Source of the DNA: Bactericera cockerelli
Lineage: Eukaryota > Arthropoda > Insecta > Hemiptera > Triozidae
NCBI GenBank assembly: GCA_024516035.1
Contig: CM044962.1
Location: 3,335,335 to 3,399,334 of the forward strand
Reading direction: 5' to 3'
DNA length: 64,000 nt
Position numbers and translations under genes: made by a program. Under the pieces are notes generated by a model. It made no database searches. It was not told the DNA's origin and saw only the letters and a program-made list of their open reading frames with translations. Below are positions 23,825 to 49,122 of this stretch, piece by piece; positions within the stretch are counted from its first letter, which is position 1, and each line of letters opens with the position of its first letter.

Positions 23825-24230
23825 CCACGTGTTGCTTACTTACTGAGCCTAGCCTTTCCTCAATTCCAGGAATCAAATAAATTTCAAATTCTTTCCACCG
23901 TGAACGGGGTTTTCCCTCACCTCACTCACTTGTCCTCAATTATTTTCCTCACTTCTCTTTTGTGATTTCTGAGAATTATTCGGAATTTGCTCATGCAGAA
24001 AAAACGCATTCAAGAAAAAAAAAGTGCTTTCATCACCACAGTTAAACAAAATAAAGAAAACTGTAATGTTTAATGTTTCCTTAATGGGTTTTTTTTTCAA
24101 CGCTTTCTCACCGCTTGGTGTATTTTAGTAATGTGGTGTGGGGTGTGCTTTCTGCACCCAGGAGGAAATACAAATTAAGGGGAGTCGGGGATATTTATTA
24201 CGGGCGAAATATGGTTGGAACTTAATGGAA
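23825..24230. other. spacer, nothing recognised
   Basis: No exon or named repeat identified. Confidence 0.45.
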
Positions 24231-24234
24231 CGGA

Positions 24235-24372
24235 CCGACCTCAGTGACTTGATCGATAAGGCGGCGGACTTGTACCCCGCAGGTCGGTGGTTCAAGTCCC
24301 GGTTTCAGCGTGGATTTAGTAAAGCGAGTTTGAGTAGTTGTGATGTCGCGAGGGTGAACGAATACTGATTAC
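24235..24372 (+). repeat. tRNA-derived SINE, family II
   Basis: ACCGACCTCAGTGACTTGATCGATAAGGCGGCGGACTT head with GGTTCAAGTCCCGG B box and the AGCGAGTTTGAGTAGTTGTGATGTC tail. Confidence 0.85.
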
Positions 24373-24411
24373 TTAACTTAAAGGAATAAGGAAGAAGAAT
24401 ATTTTTTTTAA

Positions 24412-24560
24412 GTTAAGTTGTCATATTTGTGTTAATCACTGTCGTGATATCACAACTATTCCAACTCGCTTTACTAAAACTATATGCTGAATCCGGGACT
24501 TGAACCACCGACCTCCAGGTTACAAGTCCGCCGCCTAATCGATAAAGATACTGAGGTCGG
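24412..24560 (-). repeat. tRNA-derived SINE, family II, inverted partner
   Basis: Lies ~40 bp from the plus-strand copy at 24235-24372 in opposite orientation, so the two can form a ~135-bp stem in RNA. Confidence 0.85.
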
Positions 24561-24614
24561 TATTTTTTTTAACTTAGAATTAAGGATACTTGTGGATACC
24601 AATCTTAGGACGTC

Positions 24615-24756
24615 TGTCCCGCTAGCTCAGTGGTCAAGGAGTCTGGTAATCCAGAGGTGGCGGGTTCAAAACCCAACCGGGACATGACAAGTTATCCTCC
24701 CATATTTGTGATTTTGACCACATAACAACACGTCTTGGGCTTACGGCTGGAATAAT
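24615..24756 (+). repeat. tRNA-derived SINE, family I, 3' truncated
   Basis: GTCCCGCTAGCTCAGTGGTCAAGG with B box GGGTTCAAAACCC and body to GGCTGGAATAATG. The anticodon-arm region (GTCTGGTAATCCAGAGG) differs from other family I copies. Confidence 0.8.
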
Positions 24757-24759
24757 GTA

Positions 24760-25085
24760 TTCCGTAAAACTATTTTATTTATATAAAAAAGTACATAGAA
24801 CCAATGTGCAATACTTAATACAATTGTACAATACTTAATACATAATTCGGAATGACTGTGTGTCAGTATTATAATGTAAATGGAAGAAGAAAATATAATT
24901 TAAGTACATATGTACGAGTATAACAGTTATGGCATATAATAATATCATACTCCATACTTTAGTAGAATTATGTTGTATGTAATGATCATATCATACTTTA
25001 GTATGCACTGTAATGTGTGTAGATAATACTATCAAACCAGGTAGTATTATTATTATTATGATTGCCATTAAATTCACATTTTGTT
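24760..25085. other. AT-rich spacer
   Basis: Short repeated words (TACTTAATACAATTGTACAA, CATACTTTAGTA) but no exon or family was recognised. Confidence 0.45.
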
Positions 25086-25089
25086 GGCT

Positions 25090-25865
25090 CCGTATTCTTT
25101 AGCTTTTTCTTCCACCTCCACCTTCTCCTTCCCTCTTTCTCTTCTTTCCTCCTCCTCCACCTCTTACTCCTCTCTTTCCTACTCTCCTTCTCTTCTTATA
25201 TATCCTTCTCTCGCTCCCTTCTCTCCTTCTCTCTTTCTCTTCTTTCCTTTTTATCATTCACTCCTTCTCTTCTTATCTCCTTCTCTCGCTCTCTCTTTCT
25301 CTCCTTTTCTCCTTCTTTCCTTTTCATCTACTCTCCTTCTCTTCTACTCTCATTCTCTTCTTTCCTTTTTTCATTCACTCCTTCTCTTCTTATCTCCTTC
25401 TCTCGCTCTCTCTTTCTCTCCTTTTCTCCTTCTTTCCTTTTCATCTACTCTCCTTCTCTTCTACTCTCATTCTCTTCTTTCCTTTTTTCATTCACTCCTT
25501 CTCTTCTTATCTCCTTCTCTCGCTCTCTCCTTCTCTCCTACTCTTCTACTCTCCTTCTCTTCTTTCCTTTTCTCCTACTCTCCTTCTCGTCTACTCTCCT
25601 TTTTTCCTTCTCTTCTTTCCTTCTATCCTTCACACCTTCCCTTTTTATCTCTTTCTCTTCTACTCTCCTTCTTTCCTTCTCTCCTTCTCTTTTTTCCTTT
25701 TCTCCTTCATTCCTTCTCTTCTTATCTCTTTCTCTCGCTCTCTCCTACTCTCCTTTTCTCCTTCTCTTCTTCCCTTCTCTCCTTTCCTTCTCTCCTACTC
25801 TCCTTCTCTTCTTCCCTTCTCTCCTTTCCTTCTCTCCTACTCTCCTTCTCCCCTTTTTTATTTCT
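25090..25865. repeat. polypyrimidine minisatellite-like tract
   Basis: About 775 bp of C and T. A ~118-bp higher-order unit containing CATTCACTCCTTCTCTTC and CATCTACTCTCCTTCTC is repeated near 25253, 25371 and 25489. Open frames of 307 and 282 codons in two frames come from absence of purine-containing stop codons. Confidence 0.9.
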
Positions 25866-26099
25866 CTCCTCCTTCTCCTTCCCTCACTTCTCGTCCCACA
25901 TAATTTCCACTTTACTTCATTCAATGTAATTCCGTTTTCCCTTCCCCACTTCTTCTACCCTCCCTCCTTCGCGTCCCTTTATTAGTTGGTATTTTCTGTT
26001 CACACTCTATTGAACATTGTCTTATTCATTCTTTTATTATATTTTCCTTTTCTCCCTCCCTTTTTCCCTCCCTAGCAATTCAGTAAGTAATGGTTGTTC

Positions 26100-26113
26100 T
26101 CGTTTTTTTCTCT

Positions 26114-26165
<52 letters not shown>

Positions 26166-26210
26166 TCTCTTTCTCTCTCTCTCTCTCTCTCTCTGTGTCC
26201 ATCTTCTTCT
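26100..26210. repeat. (TC)n microsatellite
   Basis: CT dinucleotide run with TTTCTC interruptions. Confidence 0.95.
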
Positions 26211-26489
26211 TCATTTAATATTATCGTCTTTTCATATTCCTCCCCATTCGTCCATTCCCTCCCATTTCTTCGTCATTTTTACCCCCCTAGCTCTCACTCG
26301 CTTCCTTTGTCTCCTTCCTCCTTGTCTATCCTCCTTCCTCATTTTCCTTTTCCATCCTCCTCCACCTCCTCTTTCGTTCCGTTTTCATCCCCCCTTATCC
26401 TCTGCTCATCTATCGTTCTCAATCTCGACTTCTTTTATCATTTCGCTCGCTTCAATGATTTCATTTAACGAGAATATCATTTGAGAGGA

Positions 26490-26527
26490 GGAGGAGTTGT
26501 GAGAGAGAGAGAGGAAGAGAGGAGTGT

Positions 26528-26566
<39 letters not shown>

Positions 26567-26835
26567 GAGAGGGAGTGAGAGAGAGAGGAGAGAGAGAGGG
26601 AGAGAGAGAGAGAGAGAGTGAGAGAGATGGAGTGAGAGAGATGGAGTGAGAGAGAGGGAGAGTGAGAAAGGGAGGAAAGAGCTGTAGAGAGAGAGATAGA
26701 GTTGTAGATTAGAGAGACGTGGTTGAGATAGAGAAGAGTGTGGAGAGGAAAGAGGGAGAGAAAGGGAGGGTGAGAGAGAAATGAAGTGAGAGATATGGAG
26801 TGAGAGAGGGATATAGGGAGTGAGAGAGAGTCCTT
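26490..26835. repeat. (AG)n and GAGTGAGA-rich purine tract
   Basis: AG dinucleotides at 26531-26562 followed by GAGAGATGGAGTGA-type units. It is the last long purine tract before groucho; blocks of this kind are scarce from here to the window end. Confidence 0.9.
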
Positions 26836-26844
26836 CTTTTCTAA

Positions 26845-27052
26845 ATAATAATATTACCTTATATATAATGCCCGATTAAGACTTTTAGGTCCCATTATTC
26901 CAGCAGTAATCCCAGGACATAATTATTATGATGTGGTAAAAATCCCAAATGGGAGGATATCTTTTCAGGTCCCGGCTGGGTTTCGAACCCACGACCTCTG
27001 GAATCTCTGGATTCACAGAGTGCCGCCTTTACCACTGAACTACCGGGACAGA
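26845..27052 (-). repeat. tRNA-derived SINE, family I
   Basis: Full length in minus orientation, with B box GGGTTTCGAACCCACGACC (as read on the plus strand) and head CCACTGAACTACCGGGACAG. Confidence 0.85.
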
Positions 27053-27062
27053 TAGATTTTAA

Positions 27063-27191
27063 GGATGGAATTAATAGACAACATCAATAACTTAAGTCGT
27101 TGGTAAGTGTCGGTTTTCCCTATCTTACACAGTACGCAATCCGTGACTTAGCGCCACAGAGGTATTACAAAAACGTCTATTAATTCCGCCC
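27063..27191. mobile_element. ~129-bp MITE with TTAA/TAA flanks (PIF/Harbinger-like)
   Basis: Terminal inverted repeats GGATGGAATTAATAGAC and GTCTATTAATTCCGCCC are flanked by TTAA on both sides. The interior CAGTACGCAATCCG and TTAGCGCCACAGAGG words are shared with copies at 31.4, 40.2, 41.9, 49.6 and 57.6 kb. Superfamily is inferred from GGGC-type ends and TWA target sites. Confidence 0.75.
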
Positions 27192-27269
27192 TTAATTGAC
27201 GGCTTAGGAGGCCTGAACTTAACAGAAGATAATAATATAACAAACGGTTTCATTTTCTCTGTTCCACAG

Positions 27270-40678
<13,409 letters not shown>

Positions 40679-41815
40679 ACTGCTAGACTCCATCTAGAAT
40701 CCTTCTACCAGACGGCTAGACTCCATCTAGAATCTTTCTACCAGACGGCTAGACTCCATCTAGAATCCTTCTACCAGACGGCTAGACTCCATCTAGAATC
40801 CTTCTACCAGACGGCTAGACTCCATCTAGAATTCTTCTACCAGACGGCTAGACTCCATCTAGAATTCTTCTACCAGACGGCTAGACTCCATCTAGAATTC
40901 TTCTACCAGACGGCTAGACTCCATCTAGAATTCTTCTACCAGACGGCTAGACTCCATCTAGAATTCTTCTACCAGACGGCTAGACTCCATCTAGAATCCT
41001 TCTACCAGACGGCTAGACTCCATCTAGAATCCTTCTACCAGACGGCTAGACTCCATCTAGAATCCTTCTACCAGACGGCTAGACTCCATCTAGAATTCTT
41101 CTACCAGACGGCTAGACTCCATCTAGAATCCTTCTACCAGACGGCTAGACTCCATCTAGAATCCTTCTACCAGACGGCTAGACTCCATCTAGAATCCTTC
41201 TACCAGACGGCTAGACTCCATCTAGAATCCTTCTACCAGACGGCTAGACTCCATCTAGAATCCTTCTACCAGACGGCTAGACTCCATCTAGAATCTTTCT
41301 ACCAGACGGCTAGACTCCATCTAGAATCCTTCTACCAGACGGCTAGACTCCATCTAGAATCCTTCTACCAGACGGCTAGACTCCATCTAGAATCTTTCTA
41401 CCAGACGGCTAGACTCCATCTAGAATCTTTCTACCAGACGGCTAGACTCCATCTACATGGCATCTAGAATCCTTCTACTAGACGGCTAGACTCCATCTAT
41501 AATCCTTCTACCAGTCGGCTAGATTCCATCTAGAATCCTTCTACGAGACGGCTAGACTCCATCTAGAATCCTTCTACCAGACGGCTAGACTCCATCAATA
41601 ATCCTTCTACCAGACGGCTAGACTCCATCTAGAATCCTTCTACCAGACGGCTAGACTCCATCTAGAATTCTTCTACCAGACGGCTAGACTCCATCTAGAA
41701 TCCTTCTACCAGACGGCTAGACTCCATCTAGAATCCTTCTACCAGACGGCTAGACTCCATCTAGAATCTTTCTACCAGACAGCTAGACTCCATCTACCTG
41801 GCATCTAGAATCCTT
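40679..41815 (+). repeat. 33-bp minisatellite seeded on the groucho stop codon
   Basis: About 34 units of the type CTAGACTCCATCTAGAATCC + TTCTACCAGACGG. The coding end TCTACTAGACTGCTAGACTCC is itself a variant unit in which the unit's CAG is TAG. Units are 11 codons and stay in phase, so frame 3' of the stop is open for 262 codons (40679-41464) until TAG at 41465-41467. Each unit can form a CTAGA-CTCCA-TCTAG hairpin in the presumed 3' UTR. Confidence 0.97.
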
Positions 41816-41835
41816 TTGACATCCAAAATCCATCT

Positions 41836-41841
41836 AATAAA
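41836..41841 (+). promoter_or_regulatory. candidate poly(A) signal of groucho
   Basis: AATAAA lies ~20 bp after the minisatellite ends. If used, the array is transcribed into the 3' UTR. Other AATAAA hexamers lie downstream (near 42597), so this is one option. Confidence 0.4.
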
Positions 41842-41937
41842 TTATTTGAAGTCGTGTACTCGTACTATGGGACATCTCATAGACATCATCTCTTGGACTT
41901 CTAAAAGTCGTCTACACATAAAACCATAAGACATCTA

Positions 41938-42066
41938 GGGCGAAATTAACAGATAAAATTGAATGCTGAAGTCATTGCTTAGTATCGGTTTTCTCCATCT
42001 AAGACAGTACGCAATCCGAGACTTAGCGCCACAGAGGTATTACAAAAACGTGTATTAATTTCCCCC
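41938..42066 (+). mobile_element. PIF/Harbinger-like MITE copy
   Basis: GGGCGAAATTAACAGA..CAGTACGCAATCCGAGACTTAGCGCCACAGAGG..GTATTAATTTCCCCC with CTA on both sides. Confidence 0.75.
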
Positions 42067-42069
42067 TAG

Positions 42070-43145
42070 TTAATTGTATTACTAAAATACATGTTCAAAA
42101 ATGGTCTAAAAATCTATTTAATAGGTAGGTACTATAAAAATATATTTCGATGCAGTAATCATAATAATCGTCTAATGTTTTAAAGGTGTTCTCAGCAAGT
42201 GAGGGCACCGATTCTGCATTTCCAATAATCATTGCATCCTCGGTTCCCTTCCGGAAGGACGGTCCTTGGGAGAAGTATTTTATATTTAAAAAATAAAACA
42301 TGAATTATTGTATATAACTCTTAAAAAAAAAGAAGAAAAAAATATTGACAAGTTGTTTCTGAAAGAAAATTTTGAAACTTGATTGAAAGTTAAACCTCAT
42401 ATGTACCATTCAACACTGTGAGCGTTAGTACTAATGAAATGATGTGTTATTATTAGATAGCATTAATTTTTTTAATACAATTTTTTATAGGTGTATTTTA
42501 CAGCAAGGTTTATAACATAGATTATCATTATTGCTTTGTAGAAATGTCCTTGTAACTTTAAGTAGTTATATTAATATTTTGTTGACTTTTTTTTCAAATA
42601 AAATTTACGGACCTGTACATAGTTTTTTGTTTTGAATGTCTCAACAGTAACTTTCCAAGATTTGTGTACAAATTATTTCCTTTTTATGGCTCACAAAAGT
42701 CAATGTTATTTGTATGGTAATTTTCATACCTGGAAACATTTTAGGTTGGTAGTGCTATATACTACTTGTAACAATGTAGGTATTTTAATTATTCTTCATA
42801 AGATAAAATGTTTTTTTTTTTTTTAATACTTGGTTTTTTTTAGAACATCTGATTTTATTAGAAAAAAATTGAGTTTCTGAACAGTTAAATTTTAATAAAT
42901 ATTAAAAGATTAACGTATTTTGCAATACTTCGAATATGTTTTTGTAAATCCATAGCAATGAAAAACATAATATTTACTTTCAGCTGGTTTGAATTGCAAT
43001 GCCCATTCTTTTGTATAAATAGACGACACCTTAACTTCTAGGCTGGCCTGCCATGGCCTTTCCTAACAATGTCAAAAAAATCTTCTAGGAATCTCTTACA
43101 GTCACTTGTATGTAAAAAAAGTTAGTTCTTAAATCTTATGTAACG
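42070..43145. other. AT-rich intergenic DNA or groucho 3' UTR
   Basis: No exon or RNA gene was recognised; AATAAA hexamers and T runs occur. Confidence 0.5.
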
Positions 43146-43148
43146 ATG

Positions 43149-43370
43149 AGTGCACTGGAAGTCAAGTGGGTTAACGCGCGCTAGTCTGGTAATCCAGGTA
43201 GCGTAGGGATTCGTTGATTCGAATCCCACACAGTGCATGAATTTTTCCTCATTAATTTCAGTTTTTGACCACATGATAATAAGACTCTGAGGGTTAGGTG
43301 GTAGAAAATGCTTTGAGCACTAACCTTGCCTGATGGTTACCTTCCACTAACGAGTGTTATTATTATTAAT
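43149..43370 (+). repeat. tRNA-derived SINE, family III
   Basis: GCACTGGAAGTCAAGTGGG head, GATTCGAATCCCACACAGTGC B box, GACCACATGATAATAAGACTCTGAGGG body and TTGCCTGATGGTTACCTTCCAC tail. Confidence 0.88.
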
Positions 43371-43374
43371 GATG

Positions 43375-45040
43375 AGTTTGAATTATATCATCGTGTAGGA
43401 TTGGAGATCTAATGTTATGTTCATACTGATGACTGTCACTGTATCTCATAAGACAAGTCTCACCCTCAATGCTTGTACCATACTTTCCCATGTAAAAAAA
43501 TTCCAACTTTTTTGTATTTTTTAGATGTTGATTTTTCTCTAAATAATTTTAGGCGCTAAGAATACTATGTCTTTGTGTGATATGTACAGAATGATCTAGC
43601 TGTTAATTGTATCATGGATAGGTTGTAATTCGATGTGTGTTAGCACTGTCGTTGTATTAAATGATGTGTTTTGAGCAATCTCTTTTTTCCTCAGCTGGTT
43701 ACAGTAACAATAAATAATCTTTTGTGAACCAAAAACCCCGTCGTGATATGACCATGTAGTTGAAACCGACCTTAAACCAAAAAAGAAAGGAAAAAAGGAG
43801 TATTTTTATTAATAAAATAAAATATTCTATTTGATTTCTCGAGAGTGGCTGCTTGGTGACTTATGTGATTTTAAATGAAACTTTTGTAATGTCCTAGGCC
43901 CCACTAGGGTGACTAGGGTCAGCTAACGAACGAACGTGGCACCTATCGTTTTATGCTACCTAGCAAACATATTTAATGTTCTCTAGGGTCACCTAAACAG
44001 AACCCTAAAGACCATTTCCTCACGAGGGAACCCGAAGGTCACCTGTCCAACTTGTCACCATGCTCGACGTAGCTCTACTTTGTTGTGTACATAATTTTGA
44101 AATCACGAATCTCTGTGTAGACGTATTTTTTAAACTTTTTATAGCTTTTTACACTGAGGATGATGATAGATGAAGATATTATTTTCCGACTCACTGTGAG
44201 TGAATGAATTAATAATGTTCAGAGGTCTGACTAGAAGTCTGTTTGCCAAAATTTAAAATGGATGCCGGTTTCATTAATTTTATTAAATTCAGTGATACAG
44301 ATTTTTTAGAAAAAACGTTTGGTCCACTAAAATGTGACATATTATAAATGAATCTATGAAAATCTCTCGTATATCACATAGAGTTGAGTATTGTGAAATT
44401 TAGATGTCTATTGCCACATAAAATTATTTTAGATTTTGGCGAACAGCATGACCATATTTTTTAAAATCTGACAATTTTAGTCAATTTTTAAAAATATCTT
44501 CCGCGTCTGGAAATTTGATTTAAATAGAAAATTGATTTAAAATATTTATGTCTTCATTTATTTAAGTAACAAGAGGAACTCCTCATATATTAATTGTTGT
44601 ACGCTTAGTAATCTTATGTCTCCCCTGTGAATATTGCATCGAACCCCGTCCACGCGATCAAGTCTTGCCTACGGTCCCTACTTTTTACTAGAAAATTCAA
44701 TGGTAGTATGATGTACTAATTAGGGCAAATAATGAACTACAGTCGAACATAGGAGTACTGGATATAAGAGAAGTGGATATATGTAAGAGAACTAGATATA
44801 AGAGAATAATTTTCAGGTCCAATTAAACTCTCTATAAGGAAAAATAATCACTTTATAAGAGAAACTTGGATATACCTAATAGAAAAAATTCCGGTCCCCT
44901 GAGTTCTCTCTCTTATATCCAGGTTCCACTGTATTGAGCTCAGAACCTTTCATTAAACTTACAACAATTATAATTCAATGAAAGACAGGAAAACGACGAG
45001 TTCTTTAAAAAAAAAAAAAAACACACACAAAATTGATGGA
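43375..45040. other. intergenic, with CCTGGATATAAG-type repeat at 44745-44940
   Basis: ATATAAGAGAA, TTTATAAGAGAAACTTGGATATA and CTTATATCCAGGTTCCACTGTA words match the array at 56.2-56.8 kb. No gene found. Confidence 0.55.
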
Positions 45041-45042
45041 TA

Positions 45043-45168
45043 GGAGATGACAGACTTGTAAAACTGGAGGTCAGTGGTTCAAGTCCCAAGTTGAGCGAAG
45101 ATTTAGTAAAGCGAGTTCGAGTAGTTATGACCTCACGAAAGTGATTAACACAAATATTTTAACAAAGT
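45043..45168 (+). repeat. tRNA-derived SINE, family II
   Basis: 5'-decayed head, then CTGGAGGTCAGTGGTTCAAGTCCC and GTAAAGCGAGTTCGAGTAGTTATGAC..CGAAAGTGATTAACAC. Confidence 0.8.
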
Positions 45169-45169
45169 G

Positions 45170-46030
45170 GACCAGAGAGGCATGGTTTGATCAACGTGAT
45201 CTCGTGCGTTCCAAGTTGATTCTCACAACTATTCGTAGTTTGTGCGTTCTGTAGATACTTTTTTCTCAACATCAAATTTAGCTTCTCTTTTTAATGTTGA
45301 TTCTCAATGAGAGGGGAGCGAGAGATAATATTGGTAGGCGGGTGTTTTGACTAGTGAACGGTTGGTCGCAAGTTTGAATCCCGTCTGATCCAGGGATTTT
45401 TACCCTTGCAGATTTTGTTTATTCGTACGAATAAATATCATCTATATTTTTATAGTTGCAAAAAAAAAGAAAAATAAAAAAACACATACAATACTTCCGA
45501 TTTCTAATATAGGAAATTTATCGGAAGTAAAACACTCGTATGAAGTTTGCAACTTCAGAATGAAAATTCCAGAGTGACAAAATTTACTTATTCATACAAA
45601 TCTTGTTTTCCTTCTTAAAAATGTCTTTTTCCCGTTTTCATCAGCAAACTTTAAGCTCCATAGCTCAAATTTAGCACAACTGCACTTACAGAAAAAAAAC
45701 TCTCTTTCCGACCAGATCAATAAGCACACCTTTTACAGTTTAGAATGCCACCCACGTTCCACACATCACTATTTATTTATTTGAATGCGTTCATTAATGT
45801 GTAAAGGCGCATTTATCTCTCCCCTCCCCTCTCTGTCTGCTACTGTACATAACCCACCCCCCTTCCCCCTCCCCTCCCACTCTGTAGTACCTAAATATTA
45901 TATAAAGTACTTGTTCTTTTTTTTAAAAAATAAATAAATTAAATTCATTCAATAAAATACCCTTGCTAATATTTTCAAAATATTACCTTCTCATGTATGA
46001 ATTCGGTGTGTTTTGTTTTATTTCGTGACT
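45170..46030. other. intergenic, with a CTTCCGAT hairpin near 45490-45535
   Basis: TACTTCCGATTTCTAATATAGGAAATTTATCGGAAGTA can fold back on itself; the same hairpin family occurs at 60.71-60.74 and 63.80-63.84 kb. A tRNA-like GTCGCAAGTTTGAATCCCG lies at 45367. No gene found. Confidence 0.5.
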
Positions 46031-46037
46031 AGTTTCA

Positions 46038-46120
46038 CCAACCTCAGGAGCTTCTAGATATCGAGCTCGACTTGTAACCTGCGGTTCAATGGTTCGAGTC
46101 CCTAGCCTGACCAATTTTAG
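46038..46120 (+). repeat. degenerate SINE family II-like head
   Basis: ACCAACCTCAGGAGCTTCTAG..CGACTTGTAACCTGCGGTTCAATGGTTCGAGTCC is a diverged relative of the family II head with a different tail. Confidence 0.55.
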
Positions 46121-46344
46121 TGAGGAGCTATATTGAGTGTTACATTTCACTTTCAGATAGTTGTTATATTTATTAACTAGTTGTTCTGTGAACTGGAAAC
46201 CTCACACAGATTCAACTATCGCATTATAAATGTTTAATCAAGCATGAGGACATCGAGACCTTTCATTCAGTACCCCACTCGATAGGTTTTAATTTAAAAT
46301 ATCAACCGACCCTTTTTCGATTTTTTACCACAGTGCGACCCCCA

Positions 46345-46602
46345 CAGGTTTTTTTTTACAGCTGGATGCCCTTCCTCACGCCAACGATTCTATTTGGTTT
46401 TAACGTTCTATTCAGGTCGGGGGTGTTGGAGGGTTCCATTCTCTGGTAATCATATCAGCTACCCACATTAACCTCACCCAGCCTGAAATGCCAGCCTCAC
46501 GTGTATGGAGGCACCAGAATTTTCTTCAAAAAGTCTGCCCCAACCGGGAATCGAACTCGGAACCTCTGGACTACGGGCAGTAGACACAACCGTTACGCCA
46601 CG
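46345..46602 (-). repeat. tRNA-derived SINE, family V
   Basis: Minus orientation: head GGCGTAACGGTTGTG, B-box GAGTTCGATTCCCGGTTGGGGCAGAC, body GTGAGGCTGG..CAGGCTGGGTGAGGTTAATGTGGGTAGCTG. Confidence 0.82.
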
Positions 46603-46609
46603 GATATAA

Positions 46610-47640
46610 GAGAACAATGTTAAAGCTGTGCCCAAGTGGGCAGTGCTCATGTGACCCGGGTCTGAATTTTTGGCCCAATAACTTGGACGTTAAGGAGGAA
46701 ACTCCTCTGGAAATTTCAAGAAACTCCTGAAAAAGTATGCAATCCGCAAAATAACATGTATTTGGTCGGCAACACCTTTACCGTTACTCTTCAATCATTT
46801 GCCGCCTCGAAATAATTAAGCCATCTTCACAACAGTATTCAAGAACCGCGAAAATTTGAATCTGAATAATGAAAAAATTAAATTTGAAATATTTGTTCAG
46901 ATTTTTCAATTTTCTCTGTAAAAGCTATCAATTTTTCCATTTCTGTTAACTTTAATAATCTACATTCATAGTGATATAGCAGTATATACCTCTTAATACA
47001 GTCCAAAGTATATTTTTTTTATCCGATTTGAACAGAAACATTCAATAAAGAGGAGAAAGAAAAACTTGAAAATTTGCCTTTCAAAGGAAAAAAGATGGGC
47101 CTCAAGAAAATCCAATTTTATTTTTCAAGTTTTGAGCAGCTTCTAGAAAAAACTGTCAGAATGCTGAAAAAAGACCACTGAATTCCATGTACAGTGTAAA
47201 ACACATAATCAGTTGATTACCTAGACCAAGATTTGTTTTGCGGTAAGTACCTATGTTATCTATCAAATGGTATTTATTTGATTTGTGAATTCTTTTCTTT
47301 AAAAAGAAAAACTAGCAAAAGATCTAATTTATGAACTTATGAAATAAAACACATTAATTAATTGACTGACTGATGTATCTCTGCAACCCTTCAATTGAAG
47401 AGATACAGCCATGACTAGGTTGATATCAATTTGCAATGTTCTAGAAGATGAAGACAGTAAATTCATATGTAATATTTTTGGATATAGCAAGAGGTTCCGG
47501 TCTGGCTCTAAGAGACAGAAGTTTTGTCTCATTGTAAATCAGAAGTTTGCATAAGCTTAGGAGATATTATTAAGAAATATTATTCAAATAAAAAGAACCA
47601 TATTATTCAATTCAAATCCTATTGGTACATGTAAATAGAA
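46610..47640. other. AT-rich intergenic DNA
   Basis: No gene or named repeat recognised. Confidence 0.5.
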
Positions 47641-47734
47641 AATATTTTGAAATTTAGGAAGGTACCATCTGTTGGCCATAGGTTGGATGAGATTTGTGCC
47701 TTAATAATAACCCTTTTTGTCAAAGATAAAAAGA

Positions 47735-48740
47735 AATAAAATGAGATTTGTGCCTTAATAATAACCCTTTTCGTCAAAGATAAAAATGAACAGGAATTAT
47801 TAGAGAAAGCTAGTATAACCTTTGCAAAGGCACAGGTGTGGTTTCTGTCAAATCGTCTGCTCTTAAATCAGGACAAGACTCAAGAGATTATTTTCAGCCT
47901 TAAAAATATTTCCATGCTTCATAATCCTCCTTATGTAAAACTGCTCGGTTTGCACTTAGATCCTCAAATGAAGTGGTAGGATCACGTAGATGTAATCTCA
48001 ACTAAAATAAGTAGGCTTATTTTTTTGTTAGCTAAACTCCAAAATCAAGTATCCCCACCAATTTTAAAAAAAAACACATATTATGGTCTTGTGCATTCTA
48101 TTTTGTCATATGGGGTCATACTACTGCTGCCAACGACATTTTTATATTACAGAAAAGAGCAGTACACATCCTAGGTTCTGCTAAATATTTAGACCACACA
48201 AGACCACACTTTATCAAGTTAGGAATACTTACAGTACCATCAATGTTCATACTGCAATTTCTACTTTACCTTAAGAAAAATTCGACCCAGTATGAAAACA
48301 TTGAAAATGTCCATAACTACAACACCCGTAACAAAAAAAAATTAGTGCCAATTTTCCATAGAATAAGGTCGGCTAGAAATGGAATAAATTATCATGGTGT
48401 ATCATTTTTCAACAAACTATGTCCCTCAACCCGAGAACTGCCATACCCTGCTTTTAAAATTAAGGTTGAAAATATCCTCCGAAATAACGCTTACTATTCC
48501 ATATATGAGTTCTTGTCTTTTGATTTGAGAGCTAACATAACATAGTGCTGTTTATTAACTGTAACACATTCTAATCCTTAACCTATGCTGTGATTTAAAT
48601 AGATATATTATATATTTTATTTTAAGTTAATTTTAAGTATTTTTTGTTCTTTGTAAAACTATTGACATGTGTAACAACTTCTATGTTGAGAAACACGAAA
48701 ATAAAGATTTGATATGATTTGATTTGATTTGAATAAATTA
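47735..48740 (+). pseudogene. non-LTR retrotransposon 3' end (reverse transcriptase remnant)
   Basis: Frames read TLFVKDKNEQELLEKASITF and LSNRLLLNQDKTQEIIFSLK, then KLLGLHLDPQMKW, VHSILSYG, TTAANDIFILQKRAVHILG, HNYNTRNKKKLVPI, and end FDLRANIT. The order matches the C-terminal half of the reverse transcriptase and the trailing region of Jockey/CR1-type LINEs. The YADD-type catalytic box is replaced (CALIITLF), there is an in-frame TAG after QMKW, and a frameshift follows SYGVI, so it is dead. A 3' (TTTGA)-type tail at 48706-48732 suits this class. A ~65-bp direct duplication (ATGAGATTTGTGCCTTAATA) sits at the 5' break. Confidence 0.85.
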
Positions 48741-48889
48741 TTACATATAGTACAATCCTAATTAGAATATGTACTTTTGAAAGGAGGTCTGAAAGAAATG
48801 AAAACTACACACAGTTTATTATAACTCTGAGGAACCTGGGGAAACAGGTACCTAGCAATCTATATTTCCCTTGTATTATTTAGTTTCAG

Positions 48890-49122
48890 AATGGATGACA
48901 ATGACAACATGGCAATGCTTGAGACAGCAGCAATACCATCTAGCAGCACGGAGCAAAACAAAAATGGTAGCTTGGATCTTCTACTATTGGACTCAGCACT
49001 GTCCGAGTATCTCCTTGATATCAACACGGGTATCACATACCGGCTTGTGGATCTCAATGGGGGTAGCTCTTTCTTTACAACATCTCAAGAGAGCAATGCA
49101 GGGTACACACCATTGCTTGTTG
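48890..49122 (+). CDS. zinc-finger gene, exon with start codon
   Basis: Acceptor AGTTTCAG, ATG at 48891, donor TTG/GTGAGT at 49123. It encodes MDDNDNMAMLETAAIPSSS and a leucine-rich acidic stretch, ending AGYTPLLV in phase 1. This ATG is the first in an acceptor-bounded frame, which supports it over internal ones. Confidence 0.78.

Noticed and set aside
25062..25985. 307- and 282-codon open frames
   Set aside because: Pure pyrimidine tract; Ser/Leu/Phe/Pro repeats open in several frames because stop codons need purines.
40679..41815. CRISPR or satellite centromere
   Set aside because: Unit of 33 bp without spacers, confined to 1.1 kb and derived from the adjacent stop-codon sequence.
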